DNA of 64,000 nt from Coffea arabica. Lineage: Eukaryota; Streptophyta; Magnoliopsida; Gentianales; Rubiaceae. How positions within the stretch are numbered: the stretch's first letter is position 1; each line of letters begins with the position of its first letter. Positions 46,126-58,751 of this stretch are shown here, in pieces. Made by a program: the position numbers and the translations under genes. The notes under the pieces are model-generated. The model was not told the DNA's origin, did no database searches, and worked only from the letters and a program-made list of their open reading frames with translations. Where the stretch lies: NCBI RefSeq assembly GCF_036785885.1, contig NC_092323.1, positions 5,124,501 to 5,188,500 on the forward strand, given 5' to 3'.

Positions 46126-48314
46126 GGATGCTTCTTTAACACAGCACCTCTGTTCCTTGACCTGTGCAATCAGAAGCAAGGTCGAGTCAATGGGGGCATG
46201 CATAGCAAGTGGATGCATGCAAACCGTCGGGGTATTCTATTATTATGACGACTACATTCGAACACACAAAGTTCAGGCTGTGTCCAATCTGTGCTCTTCG
46301 TTCCAGGTGGTCGTTAGCCTTTCTGATGCTGCCGAGATCCAGTCGAGCTTCTTGGTTCATATGAACGATGAATTAGTTTAACATCAGTTGCTGGCTGCTT
46401 TGCTTTTCTGTTTGGCATAGCTGGTTCTTGACCGCTATTGATATGTTGATGACCCGGGCGGGTAAATCGGTAAATCTAAGAAATCTTGAGCCTGGTTGCT
46501 ACTTTTTCCATTGGTAGAAATCTTCTACCATGCAAAGTTACTTTTTGGGTTTGCTAATCCGATAAAGGCTTCGCAGACTTTTTGTCAAAATGTTGCTCCT
46601 TGAGCACTGAGCACGGCACTACTTTATTGTGCTAAAACTTGATCCGAGAAAGGCTTTTTGGAATTGCTCCTCCAGCACTTTATCGGGCTACCTACCTTTT
46701 GCAGAAGCTTAGCGAACATGGGTCTGATATACGATCAAGATTCCGTATTGCGCCGAATAAATTTCTCCAAAAAAAAAAAAAACAAAAGATTTTAAAAGCT
46801 GTGTCTTCTTCAACACCAACTTTGTGGGGATGGCATAATCTACAAAATCTCGAAGTCGGAAAAAGTTTTCAACCCAAAAGGATGAGCAATGAGCGATTAC
46901 ACACACGCACAGATGTGTGTATATTTATCTGCATTAGTTGAGCGTTCATGGCAAACAAAACCCCATGGGTGTGGCCCAACAACAATAATTGCTAGTACTA
47001 AAACCGAAGGAAAAGAGCAAATGTCCAATCGCCTTAAATTATCAGTTCCCCTGAGTTTTTATTCTCTAATTCTTCCATGTCTTGGGACTTATTCCTCCGA
47101 AGACGCGGGAACAATGAATCGCAGCATCCATGCATAGTTTGTTTACTTTGTGCCCAACGTTATTCTGCAACATGTTGTCAGACTAATGACCGAGCTACGG
47201 ATAGAGTTAAAAAGCGTGCAGTTGATGGGGCACAAGGCCCTTTTCTTTTCTTTTTTTTTTCAATCTTTCTTCTCGTATCCTTTTCACTCTTAACTATTAA
47301 GCACACAAGATTCGAATATTAAGTCTCATAGTAAAATTTGATAAAGGTCTTTAGAGTCCTCTGTCGACCAGTGGATGGGCACAAGATTTTTAAATTAGCG
47401 TGAATAGATTATCTTGAATTAATATAAAAAATTCATGTGTCCTTGTTCCTTGGACACAGCAGAAACTACTACTCCTCATTTTTCAAGGAATAAAATTTGA
47501 TGAAGCTTTTTGCCCGCAAGTCCGGGAAAATAAAGTGTCATTTTACCGAAAGTGATAGAAGCTCATTAAGAACGAAAACAAGATTGAATCAGGACAAAAG
47601 CTAAGACCAGGGAAGCTAATCTAAGTCCTGTTGAGGATGAGTTTGACATTAGCAACCGATCAAATTTATGAGATGATAAGCTTGGATAACCACCATCGTA
47701 AACTTAAATGGTTCGTAAACAACTTCTTGTCCTGTTTTGACGAATTCCACCGTTGAAATTGGACTGGATATATTACAACACATTGGACCGAAGTATGGCT
47801 GGTTTTATTGTAACAATCCTCCATACGTAAAATAAAAATAATAAGTAAACCAAAAGGAACGAAGTGTGCCGCTTCTTCATCTTAGCTACTGAAAAAAGCT
47901 AAGAAACTAGTACATCCGAACAGGACATTGAAGAGCCAAACAAGCAAAAATATAATCTCAATAACATACAATAGAGAACAATTTGGTCACGAGCCAAATG
48001 TCAGTTGGTATATCTGCTTTAGGTCATAACTACTACCTCAGATGATACAAATTTCTAATGCTAACTCTACAAGAAACTCAACGAGGTAAAATATGACAGT
48101 TTTAACCAAGAAAAACCACGAATGAACAAATATACCCAGATTGCAGCATAATGGCGCAAAGGGGGGAAAAAATCCAGCAAAATCTCTCAGTTCTCTTCCT
48201 CGCTCTTGCATCTGGATATTTGCAGTCTCAGAGATTTAGCCCAGTTTAGGCAATCACATCTCTTAGATCTCGCCCACCCCCAAGGCAAGGTCAGCAAAAG
48301 CTCATTTCTAGCAT
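46126..48314. other. Convergent intergenic region
   Basis: 2.2 kb between the 3' ends of the oligopeptidase and the sulfurase-like gene. It includes both 3' UTRs and AT-rich sequence. Open frames here (for example 46639-46941) have no recognisable family. No gene is seen. Confidence 0.6.
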
Positions 48315-51152
48315 TCAGCCTTGTGCTTCTGCATCTTCCATCACAGTTGGAAGGCCACCTTCTTTAATAAATGTGGGGTTGAGAAACTTAGCCACAAAAG
48401 CCCACAACTTGTAAACATCATCAAAATTAGTTAGAAAGCCAAGAGAGGCAGTGACAACTTCAACCCTGATGAACCCGCTTCTAACATCATGCCTGCCATT
48501 CTCCATTGGCTTGCAGAGTGTGGTATCTTCCAGGTTGAAAGCACCACGTTGCTGCTTTGGGCTATCTAATATCCGAATATGACTAAGAATACCCACACCA
48601 AGAGAGATGCCATGTGACTCTGCGAGCTTCTGTACAACTTCAGGACTGATTAAGCCCCTGTTCCGATCTTTTACATTAAATGCAACAGCTGCACCTCTTT
48701 CATATTTGATTTTTGGCCCATAAATGTGGACAAGGGGAAGATTATCCTCCCCATTTGGACCAGGTACTCTTAGTTGGAGCAATGATGTTACCAACCAATT
48801 GATGAGAAACCGTAGTCTAAGGGTGGTCTTATTGAGTCCCAACATATTTATGTGATCAAGATGCCGGCATATTATCTCAGGTTCTCTTCTATCGGACTCT
48901 TGGCCATCACCATACTCCCCATCGCTAACGTACTCCTCATCATCCAGGCTTGTGGCAGATAGCTCTCCTGCCTCCGTAGTATGGCTGAGACGTGATTTAT
49001 GGGCGTCTTCCATGCTAAAGGATACTCTTCTTCCCCTGCTTCCAGGCTGCTCAATCTCCTCGATGCCAAAAAATCTGCCGCCAGCGTATCTGTTTCCTTC
49101 TCTCCTTTCAAGTAATCTGAATTCACCTTCTGTCTCCCTCCTTATAGCACTCTCTTTTGGCTCGGGACACAGTGCAGCAGCTGAACCATTCTCAAGGATT
49201 CGTGACTGAGAAAGAGAATCTGAGTTTCTAAGATTAGATCCCTTGACAGCAGAATTTAACATCCGAACTGCTTCCAAGGTTTCAGGTTCTTCTTCAATTT
49301 CCTGAATATGGCGATTACCAGGAGCTTTTCTGCTTTCTCTAAGATTAACATTTCTTTCGTTTGACTGCTCTTCACCAGAATTCTCCTGTACATGGTCAAA
49401 TTCCTGAGACACAGATCGAACAGCAGCATCAAATGACAGCATGTGGTCCTCAGTGTGCCCTGGGGTTGCCTCTTGATCATACATGGGGCTGTTCAGTGTC
49501 TTTGCCAGTTTTGGTGACAGCCTCTTATTATTCTTCCAGCCAGCAAACCAAAATGGTGGTGCTGGAGAGGCCACCTTTTGTTTGTTCAATTGACCAGCAC
49601 TATCTGAACCCAAAGGACTCTGACCCAGATCAATCCAGAGGGAATTATCAGAGGATTCATCTTCACTAAAAACTGGACTTTTCATTACCTCCCCAATGGA
49701 AATACTCTCAGTTTCTTCAAATATGGTGCTCGCGCCATCCCTGTCAGAACTGTTATCATGTTCCATCTCAGTCTCAAATACATCCCTTACCTGGGCAGAA
49801 GTGAATGCACCCGAAAAAGCAGGCAACTGAGATCCTGGACGAGTTTCAGTTTTAGTTTCACCATTCTCACCAACTTCATCATCCTCAATCAATCCAGGAA
49901 AACCATCAATTGAATCACTCAGATATAGAGGGAAAATGGGAGTAATTTTCACTATGCCAGACCCAGCATGGCCTGACTGATTCTGTAGGCTTCCCATCAC
50001 AGATTTCTTGATCAGGAGGCATCCAAATCCAGTTGGGTCGTACCCAAATACCCGGTAAAAGGATGTTATGATGAAATCAGGCCGAAATAGAGATAGTCCA
50101 AGAGAATCCATGTCTTTTGGACCCAAAGCTCCAGCATCGAGTAAGACATGCCAGTTGTTCTGCTGAGCCAGTGCCATCCACTGGTAAGAGTACTTTGCGC
50201 CAGTAACTCGAGACTGGACAGGGAAGACAAAAAGACCAACTGCTGAATCTTTCTTCCTCCTCTTTTTATTAGAAATTTGCTTTCTTAGATCAGTTGAGCA
50301 GAGTTTAAGGGTTGGCCATTTAAACCAAGCACTATGAACTTTAGCACCTTTCTCTCTGGCACTTTGAGCCATCCAATTCACTGACTGACTTTCATGATCA
50401 AACATCGTCAACAACCTTTTGTTTGTATGAAAAGGATAGGACTCAGCTAGCAGTTTAAAAGCTGACCCTCGGCTAACAGTAAAAACAAGACCATATTCAT
50501 GCTCAGGAATGTTCAAATAATCCATTATTCTGGCCTTTATATCATATTCAACAGTACCCTTTTCAGCACCACCATACAAAGCATGATTGCTCAGATTAGC
50601 AGTAATCTCAGACAGGCTAAATGTAGATGACTCCCAATAATGCACAGTTTGAAGGAATGAAAATAACCCAAATCCACAGTAATCAAGACACACTTTAGGA
50701 ATAGAGCCAGAAAGGTGAGAGTACTCATCTGACCTCAGCTCATCAATCCTCCCTGACGACTGGTACTTGGGATACATGGTGACAAACTTTGAATATGTTT
50801 CCTCAAGGTCTGGAATGGTGTCCTCCGCTTCAAAGATACGCTCGGCAGCAAGAGCAGTGGCTCTCAGAAATTCTTTCTGAGCATGTAGCCTTGCAAGGGA
50901 CCGCGATCGGCCCAAGCCCTCGTCTTGATTTGCCATCGACTCTGAGTCCATATCCTGAGATTTAACAAGAGACCCATCCTCGGAAGCTTCCTCAAGAGCC
51001 TCCCTAAGCTTGTGCTCTTGCAATTTCCTCAAAATTGATGGATTTCTCTTAATTTCCTCCGTTGAGTGACTAGACCCCTCTTTTCTTCTGCTCTTCTTAT
51101 CCAAAATCAGAGCAGCACAGTGAGATATTGGCTTCCATAGTGAAAGATGCAT
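48315..51152 (-). CDS. Molybdenum cofactor sulfurase-like protein, NifS-like domain without PLP lysine
   Basis: The intronless frame encodes 945 residues from [15 protein letters not shown], which I chose over the Met 22 codons upstream because it is the family's usual start; the upstream piece runs through a Lys-rich A-tract. The N-terminal 150 residues are basic and coiled-coil-like. Residues about 150-420 form a NifS/class-V aminotransferase-like fold: [12 protein letters not shown]-type start (here [14 protein letters not shown]), [58 protein letters not shown]. Where MOCOS/ABA3 has the PLP-binding Lys in SFYKxFGYPTGxG, this protein has [14 protein letters not shown] (Arg 367). A long disordered segment follows, then a conserved C-terminal part (about 740-945) with [32 protein letters not shown]. 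There is no MOSC domain. Relatives from memory: At5g66950, At2g23520, At4g37100. Confidence 0.9.
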   Translation of the reverse strand: MHLSLWKPISHCAALILDKKSRRKEGSSHSTEEIKRNPSILRKLQEHKLREALEEASEDGSLVKSQDMDSESMANQDEGLGRSRSLARLHAQKEFLRATALAAERIFEAEDTIPDLEETYSKFVTMYPKYQSSGRIDELRSDEYSHLSGSIPKVCLDYCGFGLFSFLQTVHYWESSTFSLSEITANLSNHALYGGAEKGTVEYDIKARIMDYLNIPEHEYGLVFTVSRGSAFKLLAESYPFHTNKRLLTMFDHESQSVNWMAQSAREKGAKVHSAWFKWPTLKLCSTDLRKQISNKKRRKKDSAVGLFVFPVQSRVTGAKYSYQWMALAQQNNWHVLLDAGALGPKDMDSLGLSLFRPDFIITSFYRVFGYDPTGFGCLLIKKSVMGSLQNQSGHAGSGIVKITPIFPLYLSDSIDGFPGLIEDDEVGENGETKTETRPGSQLPAFSGAFTSAQVRDVFETEMEHDNSSDRDGASTIFEETESISIGEVMKSPVFSEDESSDNSLWIDLGQSPLGSDSAGQLNKQKVASPAPPFWFAGWKNNKRLSPKLAKTLNSPMYDQEATPGHTEDHMLSFDAAVRSVSQEFDHVQENSGEEQSNERNVNLRESRKAPGNRHIQEIEEEPETLEAVRMLNSAVKGSNLRNSDSLSQSRILENGSAAALCPEPKESAIRRETEGEFRLLERREGNRYAGGRFFGIEEIEQPGSRGRRVSFSMEDAHKSRLSHTTEAGELSATSLDDEEYVSDGEYGDGQESDRREPEIICRHLDHINMLGLNKTTLRLRFLINWLVTSLLQLRVPGPNGEDNLPLVHIYGPKIKYERGAAVAFNVKDRNRGLISPEVVQKLAESHGISLGVGILSHIRILDSPKQQRGAFNLEDTTLCKPMENGRHDVRSGFIRVEVVTASLGFLTNFDDVYKLWAFVAKFLNPTFIKEGGLPTVMEDAEAQG

Positions 51153-52016
51153 CAAAGCTTCTTCTTTTTTTTTTTTCCCTCTCTGAAGGTTAGGAGAAAA
51201 CCAGAAAACAGTAATCAAATAAATGAGTCACCAGAATAAAAGGGTATGTTTAGCCCATCAACCAGCAAACTCCAAAGAAAAAGGCTCAAGTTCAAACCTA
51301 ATTTCAAGAAAAAGCAAAAGTCATCAAGCTAAAAAGCTTCCAGGAATCAAAACCTTTGCTTTCCGAAATCAAATTCCCTGTCTTAAGGAGGGAAAGAAGC
51401 TGAGCATTGGCTTTAGCAAATAATTCAAACGAGAAGACCAGACTTTGCAGAAAAGAATTGAGGAAAATGAGAAAAGTATCAGATCAAGAAACCCTAGATT
51501 TGACCTCCGCCGAAAATCGTTCAGACAATACAATTGGAAACAAAGATATACAAGGAAAGAGGATAAGTGATACCCACAGAATTTAAGGTTTAATCAGTGA
51601 ATCCAGTGAAGATAGTAGACTATTTTAAAAGTACTGACTTTCCAAGAATGGCTAGAAAAGACGAGAAAAGGAAAGAAAATTGAACAACCAGAGTAAAAAT
51701 TCAAGACCGAAGATTCAAAGATTCAGTCTTTATGAAAAAACCCACATCTAAAAATAGTCAAACAATTAAAATCAAACTAAAACTAGCCATGGAGTAGAGG
51801 AAAACCAAAGAAGCCCAGAGCCTTAAATCCAGATCCCACAAGAAATGGTAAAGAAAAGACACCAGAAAAGACACTGCTAGTGAATATTGCAGAAAACTAC
51901 TAGTACTGCTAATATTGCACCGGCACAGCAGAACTAGACAATTTAAGAAGATAATACCATCCCCCCTTAAAGCTCAAGGTTGCTTGAACCCCCTGAAAGC
52001 AGCTCCAAGCTATCTC

Positions 52017-52060
52017 GCTCGCTCTCTCTCTCTCCCCCCTTAGCTTTCTCTCTCTTTATT
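52017..52060. repeat. CT-rich microsatellite in the sulfurase-like 5' region
   Basis: CGCTCGCTCTCTCTCTCTC and a second CTCTCTCT run. On the transcribed (minus) strand this is a GA tract about 870 bp upstream of the ATG. GA/CT tracts are common around plant core promoters and leaders. Confidence 0.7.
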
Positions 52061-55000
52061 TCTTTCCCGGAAGCCAATTACTAAGAGCAGACCTTTCTCC
52101 CAGCAAATGCACATTTACTTCCTCTGTGATTTGTGAATCAAAAAACATACCCCTATTGATTACCTCCCCCCACTGTGCACTTATCTCTCTTTGTCATTGA
52201 CCCTATCTGGCTTTAGACTTGGGCATCCCAAAGTGCATAATTTGCATTATGCACAATAAAACACTCGCCTTTCCTCGTTTATTTGTAAAGCTGGGACAAT
52301 TCACATTTTGACTTTCAATGCACCACCAAGTGCTCCTCTGTTACTGCCAGACAATAATATTTTTGTTTTACTAATTAATTGAAATTTTTAATCAACTGGA
52401 AGCAATAAACAAGTTTTCTGTGCTTGGTGGGACCTAGTATGACCCCTCTTCTCTAACGCACAGTTTTAGCTGAAAGTCAAACGCCAATCAGCTGGCTTTT
52501 TGCTTAGCTTGTAAAAGCTGTTTTATGCAGTTTTCTCCAAGGTCCGTCCAACCGATTGTACTATAATACTACTCTTTCTTTCCGTTTTGTTGCAAATTCC
52601 ATTGAGAATAAATTTAATAGGAAAATAAGACATAGATAAATTAAATCAAAATTGCCTGTACTGTTTGTTTTTCCTTTGTTATAACGGGGGGATGGGGGAA
52701 GTAAATTAAGTCAAAATCATTTGGATTAAGTTAAAATTTTACAATCTCGAGTTCCTTCTTTTTTTTGTTTCTATATGATGTTACATGTAACTCATAATTG
52801 TGAGATACATACAACACATCACAATTTTGATCAAAGTAGATTATAAAGTCTTAGCAACGTCATGTTCCATTAGTTATCTTACCCCAATTTTTTTTTTTTT
52901 TAAAAAAAGAAACCCATGTATTAAGCCTTTTTTTAAAAAAAATTTTGGGTCTCCATTGGGACCATCCAATAAAGCATTTGCCTCAAGTTGACTTCTAGTG
53001 ATTACCAAAAATATATATATATATATAAAATTTTGTATAATTGTAATTCATATAACGCTGATAATATATGCACTGTCAGTGTATGAAAGATTAATCCTAT
53101 ATAATAAATATATATATATTGTTTTCTCATTAACAATTCAGGTGATCTGTTAAGACATAGACAATAAATTTTCAAGAGTATCCGGAAAGCAATACCTGTA
53201 GAATTTTTTTATAGCTTTGAGAAATTGGAAGGTTTAATAAATACTAATAAACAATGGGGCTTGGGAAAAAAAGAATCGAAGGTTTAACTAAACCATGTCA
53301 ACTGGACTGCTTTATTTGCACAATGCACATATCTCGCCAAGAAAACAAGAGGCTCCTGGACCACCCGAACCGGGGGAAAAAAAGAAAAAACAGTTAAAAA
53401 GAAAAAAAAAAAGGGGAAGCAATAATTGATTCAATGCAATAAATGCATGCATTGTTGGATACAGAACACTTGTATGTAAGTAGTAGTAGTATTCATAACT
53501 TTATATGGCCCCTTTTTCTTTCTCATTGCCTTTTTTTCCGAAATCATTACCGGTTTACCGATTTATCAAAATCCTTTTATGTGTGCATATGCTTATCAAG
53601 TGCAGCACTGGGTAAGGCAGGTGGGGTGACAATTCATCATGGCTCGGTTTTAGAAGGGGCGGTACTGTATCACTAAAACTTTGCCAATTCCATCTTAGAA
53701 ATTCAGGATAAACTCCACGTTGCACTGTCGGACTTAATTCACTCTTTTTTTTTTTTTTGCTTTACGCTCTAAATTTTAATTTTAACCACTTTGCATCATG
53801 AACTTTCAATTTTAAACACTCCACACTCTCAAATTTAAGTTGATACCACATTTCATTAACTTGAATTTGTAAGAAATGTAAAGTAAACGTTTTAAGAGAT
53901 CTCATTTGTAGTTAAACAAATTACCTTATTCGGATTCGTTTTCCTTAAAAACATAAAGATTTGATCCATTTTATATTCATCTTTGTCACTAAAAAGCAAG
54001 ATCTTATCTTTTTTTGTACATAAAAAAAAATGACTGCATATGGATCATTTTGTGATTTCAGGCTAAAAAGTGATTAGAAATTTAGGTTGATACCAAATTT
54101 TGTTAACTTGAATTCGTAAGAGATCTAAAGTTAATATTTTAAAAAATCAAAGACAAAAAATTCATTTCAATAAAATATGAGGGAGGTTTTTGAATGATTT
54201 TAAAAGAAATATAACCCCAAAAAAAACCCTAATTATTCTTTCCTGTTTAAGTTTCGGTTCAGGATAATGACAATTTGGTTAGCGAGGAACTGCAATGCAA
54301 CAATCAGCTCGTACCGTCGATTGGCTCTAACCCTAGGAGTCCCATCACCAAATCCCCATATTAGACATTAGACTAGGTCAATTATCGGAAGGAAGGATAA
54401 TGGAAACACAGTTGAGAATATGACCAAACTGGTCCCACACAGCCACCAAGCACAATTTTATGATCATTAGCGGCCTTTCTTATTTCTTTTCTTTTTTTTC
54501 TTCAAATTTTTCCTTTTTCGTTGAGGGATCATATTAATTTATAGTACTATTAGCAAAGAAAAGTAACCACCTTAATCCTTTGTTGAAACACTCGTTTATT
54601 ACTTGATTGTATTTAACGCACTAGCTACTTGTCCTCTTAGTTGCAAGCATAAAGATCATTTTTCTACTGCTCCGTTCTAACACATCCTTTGGATTCCTTG
54701 CCCTGATATCAGTTGGTGGTGAATTGGTGGACTATGGCACAAAACCCCAAAAATTGTTGGCAGGAGGAAGTAAGAGAAAGGGCTAATTGACTGCAATTGT
54801 TTACTTTTGATTGTTAATAGACCTTCTGTTATTGACTTTAATTAAAGGTTGGGAATGCAATCTTTCTACATACCCTCTTTTCCTTCTTGTCCTTTTTTCC
54901 CTCCATTGTAGCTTGTATTGCCAGGAAAATACTCACTACTACCAGTGCTTTACTTGATTATCTTATTTGTTCTTGAATATCATCCAAATTTATTTAGACC

Positions 55001-55603
55001 TGGTCACAATTTAAAATCTGTGTTTTTTGAATGCAAGTTAAGGGATTCGATCGCTTGACTTGCACGTACGGAACTCTCTAATGGCCAATTATTTTAAAGA
55101 TATTTTTTTGTGGCCCATTGGCCACATCAATTAGGATATGCATTTATTTTGTAGTAGTAGACTAGCAGTAGTTGAAGCTGTTTATGAAGACTGCTGATCA
55201 GCTATTTCATACTATATATATATATATATAGTTATACATATCTTCTAAGTAGTGATAATTTCTAAAATTCAATTGAATCTGCAAAATCAATTACTAAAAG
55301 TGAAGGACAGTAGGTCAAACTCAACGACCTTTAGTCAGCACCAATTACTAGACCAGGTAGGTATAAACTTTGGACCCAATACCAAAATAATAATAATAAT
55401 AATAAATAACAGCCATATTTAATGCTGCGGCCTCAAAACTTTTTCCCATGTTGTCCTTATTATGGGCTCTTGGCCTCATCGATGCATGTGACGGTGAATA
55501 TACATCTATTTTTTTTAACCTAACAAGAAATCATGAATTATCTTCGTAAGTTGAGTTCCCAAGTCAACCAACTTGGCCTTGTTTAAAAAGAGCAGTGAAC
55601 TGT

Positions 55604-55799
55604 CCAGCGGTAGCGCCTCTCACCGGTGACCCTTGAGGTCCCAAGTTCGAGTCACCGCTCCGCTGGATTCCTCCGCGCACTTAACGTGTTCGGGCCGGAT
55701 TAGGGCGCCGGGCCTGGGGCTCAGGGGATTAGTCGGGCCCCGTAAGGATTGACTCGGACACTCCTGTGTCGACCAAAAAAAATAAATAAATAAATAAAT
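55604..55799 (+). mobile_element. tRNA-derived SINE with 19-bp target-site duplication
   Basis: The body starts CCAGCGGTAGCGCCTCTCACC, resembling RNA polymerase III box A, and contains AGTTCGAGTCACC, a good box B, about 35 bp further on. It ends in an (AAATA)-type tail at 55774-55800. AAAAAGAGCAGTGAACTGT (55585-55603) and AAAAAGAGTAGTGAACTGT (55800-55818) flank it and differ at one base. Pol III boxes, an A-rich tail and a long duplication make a SINE near certain. The near-perfect duplication suggests a fairly recent insertion. Confidence 0.9.
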
Positions 55800-57352
55800 A
55801 AAAAGAGTAGTGAACTGTGAAACTCTAAAAAGCCAAGTTGTTATTTTTCTTTTCTTTTCCTTTTTGTTTAAAAAAAAATTTACTTGAAGTAAAAAATGAA
55901 TAAGTTCTTTTCCGGTACTGCATCATGCATTAAAATATATTTTTATCGTATGCATCCTTTGAAGATGCAGACGCTCTACTGAATGAAGAGATGACCATTT
56001 TGTTTCCACAAGAAGTTCCACGGCCGTAGCTTCCAATTCCAACATCTCGAATGGAATCTGTCTTGTCTTGACAAATCATATGTAGTAGTATTAATTTTGG
56101 GTGGAATTTTGCGGGTTTGAAGATGCATGCAAATGCAATCTCTTTCGTGGCAATAGCATCCTATGACGGTTGGAAAGCAACGCATTCACCCAGAAAGCAA
56201 AGATCATGAAAAGGCCAAACCCATCGTTTTTCATATGGAGAAATGAGAGATGATAAAAAGCTACCCCGTACATAAACTAGATAGCATATAACGTCCATTC
56301 AATACTGGCCATTATCGATCTGATTTCTTCATCATTTGTACTATTTGGCTGGAGATAGATTAATCTCTGCAAGTATGAACTTGATCAAACATTAAACATC
56401 ATCATCGTGCCGGCCGCCATTCCCTAATTAATTTGCTCACCACAGTTAACTTTCTCCTAGTGGAGGTACATAATTATCTCGCTTTTTTTTTTGTGTTTTT
56501 GTTTTGGGGTTCTCTTTAAAAGGTTTAGTTTTATTTCAACATACCCATACAGGTGGAAGAGCATAATAAAATAAATGATGGAAGAGCTTCCACATCTTAA
56601 ACAATAACAGTAGTAGTATTTCAGGAAGCCTAGGCTTACACATTAAGTAGATATATGACTCTTCTCGTCTCGAAGAATAAAAGTGCAACAGATCTGAGCT
56701 ATTTAAACATAAATATTTCTAATTTTTTTGTGTAACTTTTATTGGTAACAAAATTGTAGCTTTGCAAGAGAAAAGAGGAACTCAAATGCGCTCAGCTATT
56801 TCCAGTTACTCATTTTAATCTGAAATTGATTGATTGCATGTCCGAGTTGTTTGTCTGCTGGAATGATATTATTCAAAGTTAATGGGCTTTTACTTTTCCC
56901 TTGGGAGGTGAACCCATAATGTCCCTTTTTACTTCTGGAAAAAAAAAAAAAAAAAGCTCATCGAAATGCTTTTCTTGATTGAAATACCCCGCCCCCAATG
57001 TTCGGTCTGCCCCAGGAAATACGCTAACGAAAATAATATGATGGTTCTTCACAACTCAATAAAAACAATAACGAAACAAATAAATCAAACAAAGAAACAC
57101 AAAATTTTACGTGAGTTGGTCGCACTGATCTATATTCACCAATGAAAGGATAACGGATTTACTATCTAACAAAAAGAGAGTACAAAACCTAGAAAATAAT
57201 TCCAAGGTCCGAAAGGTACCTAAAAGTAAAAATACAAAAGAGTCTAAATAACATAAATTACTTAACGGCCCAAAGGTTTATAATAACTTACTCTTTTTGG
57301 TTTGATGCCTAACCAAAATCTTTTGTAGACGGGGACGTGAGCCCCTTAAAAT

Positions 57353-57552
57353 GCTAGTATCGTTAATTTTTTCATGCTCGTTCTAAGTTCAAAGTACCAT
57401 TTGTACAAATAAGAATCCCCCTCGTTACGTGATTTCTTTTTCATATAGATAGATATAGGATCTATGGGGCAATTACTTAGAAATATATTTTGTGCTACAG
57501 CCCTTCCTATCTTATAGAAAAGGATCCCTGATCCTGAACCGATCTTATCTGG
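57353..57552 (-). pseudogene. ycf2: Nuclear copy of plastid DNA (ycf2 fragment)
   Basis: The minus strand reads [50 protein letters not shown] and TSMKKLTIL, which is part of the plastid Ycf2 protein. About 200 bp match; both flanks (TAGCATTTTAAGG on one side, ATTTGCGATCCCAG on the other) do not continue ycf2. At least two differences from the plastid protein I remember (Cys to Arg, Gly to Arg) are present, one of them a G-to-A change in coding sense, typical of decayed nuclear plastid DNA. The gene is not functional here. Confidence 0.88.
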
Positions 57553-58751
57553 GATCGCAAATACCAAGTTTGTCTATAAAAGACATATCAAATTGTATTA
57601 GTGTCTGTAATTGATTTCTTATGTGTAATACTAATTGATAAGGCCTCATTGGTAAGTGCTACAAGATCTAGTGCATGTGCATATAGTACTTTGGCTGGTG
57701 TCCTTAACACCCTTAAACTCACTTAATTCCACTATATTTGTAACAACCACAAAGAGAGATTTTTTTTTTTTTGTAAACTTTGGATGTAGAATACAAGGAC
57801 AAACTCAACATCCAACAATCAACCAAGGCTATATTTTTCCATAAGAGGTTAGTCAAATTTTTCTCCCTTTGCCTCTGGTTATTTCGTGAGATTTTAACTT
57901 TATTTGTTAGTCAATCGTCTTATGGAAAAAAGAATTTCAGGTAAAGAAATAGACAGGAAAAAAAGGGCCGTGAGATGTACTGAGTTTGGAGTCTCTGAAA
58001 TCAGAATGGATGATGTTGTTCAAAGCACCAAGTCGTATGACTTTACTTTTATAAAGTAAGTTAGCATTAGTAACTAGTAGTGTTTTGCGGATAGTGGTCT
58101 CTTTTTGGAAGCATGCCTTTTGCTTTGGTGTCTCTTTATAGCTTTACATTACTTTTCCTAAATTCTGTCATTTTAACTTCAATTCATAATGTTTGCTCCT
58201 ACAGATCTTGATAAAGAGTCAATTCAAATATTTGGTTTTTTCATTTTTTTTCTTCTTTACTCATGTCGTTGTTTCCTCTGGTGCAGGCAGAGGAGATGCT
58301 TCATTGAACTTTGAAGCCCAACAACGGTTCTGGCTTGCCGATCCTTTATCAAATTTTCGTTTTTCACTTTAGCAACTCAGTAGATTAATATGTCCACAGG
58401 AAAGACATATTTAACTTGGCTTGGGCTGCTCCCCATTATGGGCTGCATGAAATCAGAAACGGGCAAGACAGAATGGAGAACCCATAAACTAAATAGCAAT
58501 GCCAAAGGATAGCGGTCAAGGGAAATAGAGAAAGAAAATGACTTTCTGATCAAACATTTTACAGGCTTTCCTGAAATTGGAATTTAATGCCTTAGCTACA
58601 CTGATGCTGGACAACGTTTTAGCAAAAAGAATCAACACCTTCATTTTTTTTTTTTTTTTTTTTTTGGGGCTAGGACTTCGTACAATTAACAAGCACCAAA
58701 AGTAGCGGTTGGCCGCATACGTTTTCGACTAGTGCCAACGCATGACATCAC

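Larger units (their letters stand above)
51153..58751. other. Long gene-poor region
   Basis: 7.6 kb. The first 900 bp (51153-52080) probably hold the sulfurase-like promoter and leader, with a (CT)n tract near 52017-52060. The remainder is AT-rich with (AT)n at about 53010-53026 and 55214-55230, (TAA)n at 55385-55405, a SINE at 55604-55799 and a plastid ycf2 fragment at 57353-57552. No nuclear gene was recognised. Confidence 0.6.

Noticed and set aside
51153-51218. 22-residue upstream extension of the sulfurase-like protein
   Set aside because: It includes a run of lysines from an A-tract, and the family normally starts at MHLSLWKP.
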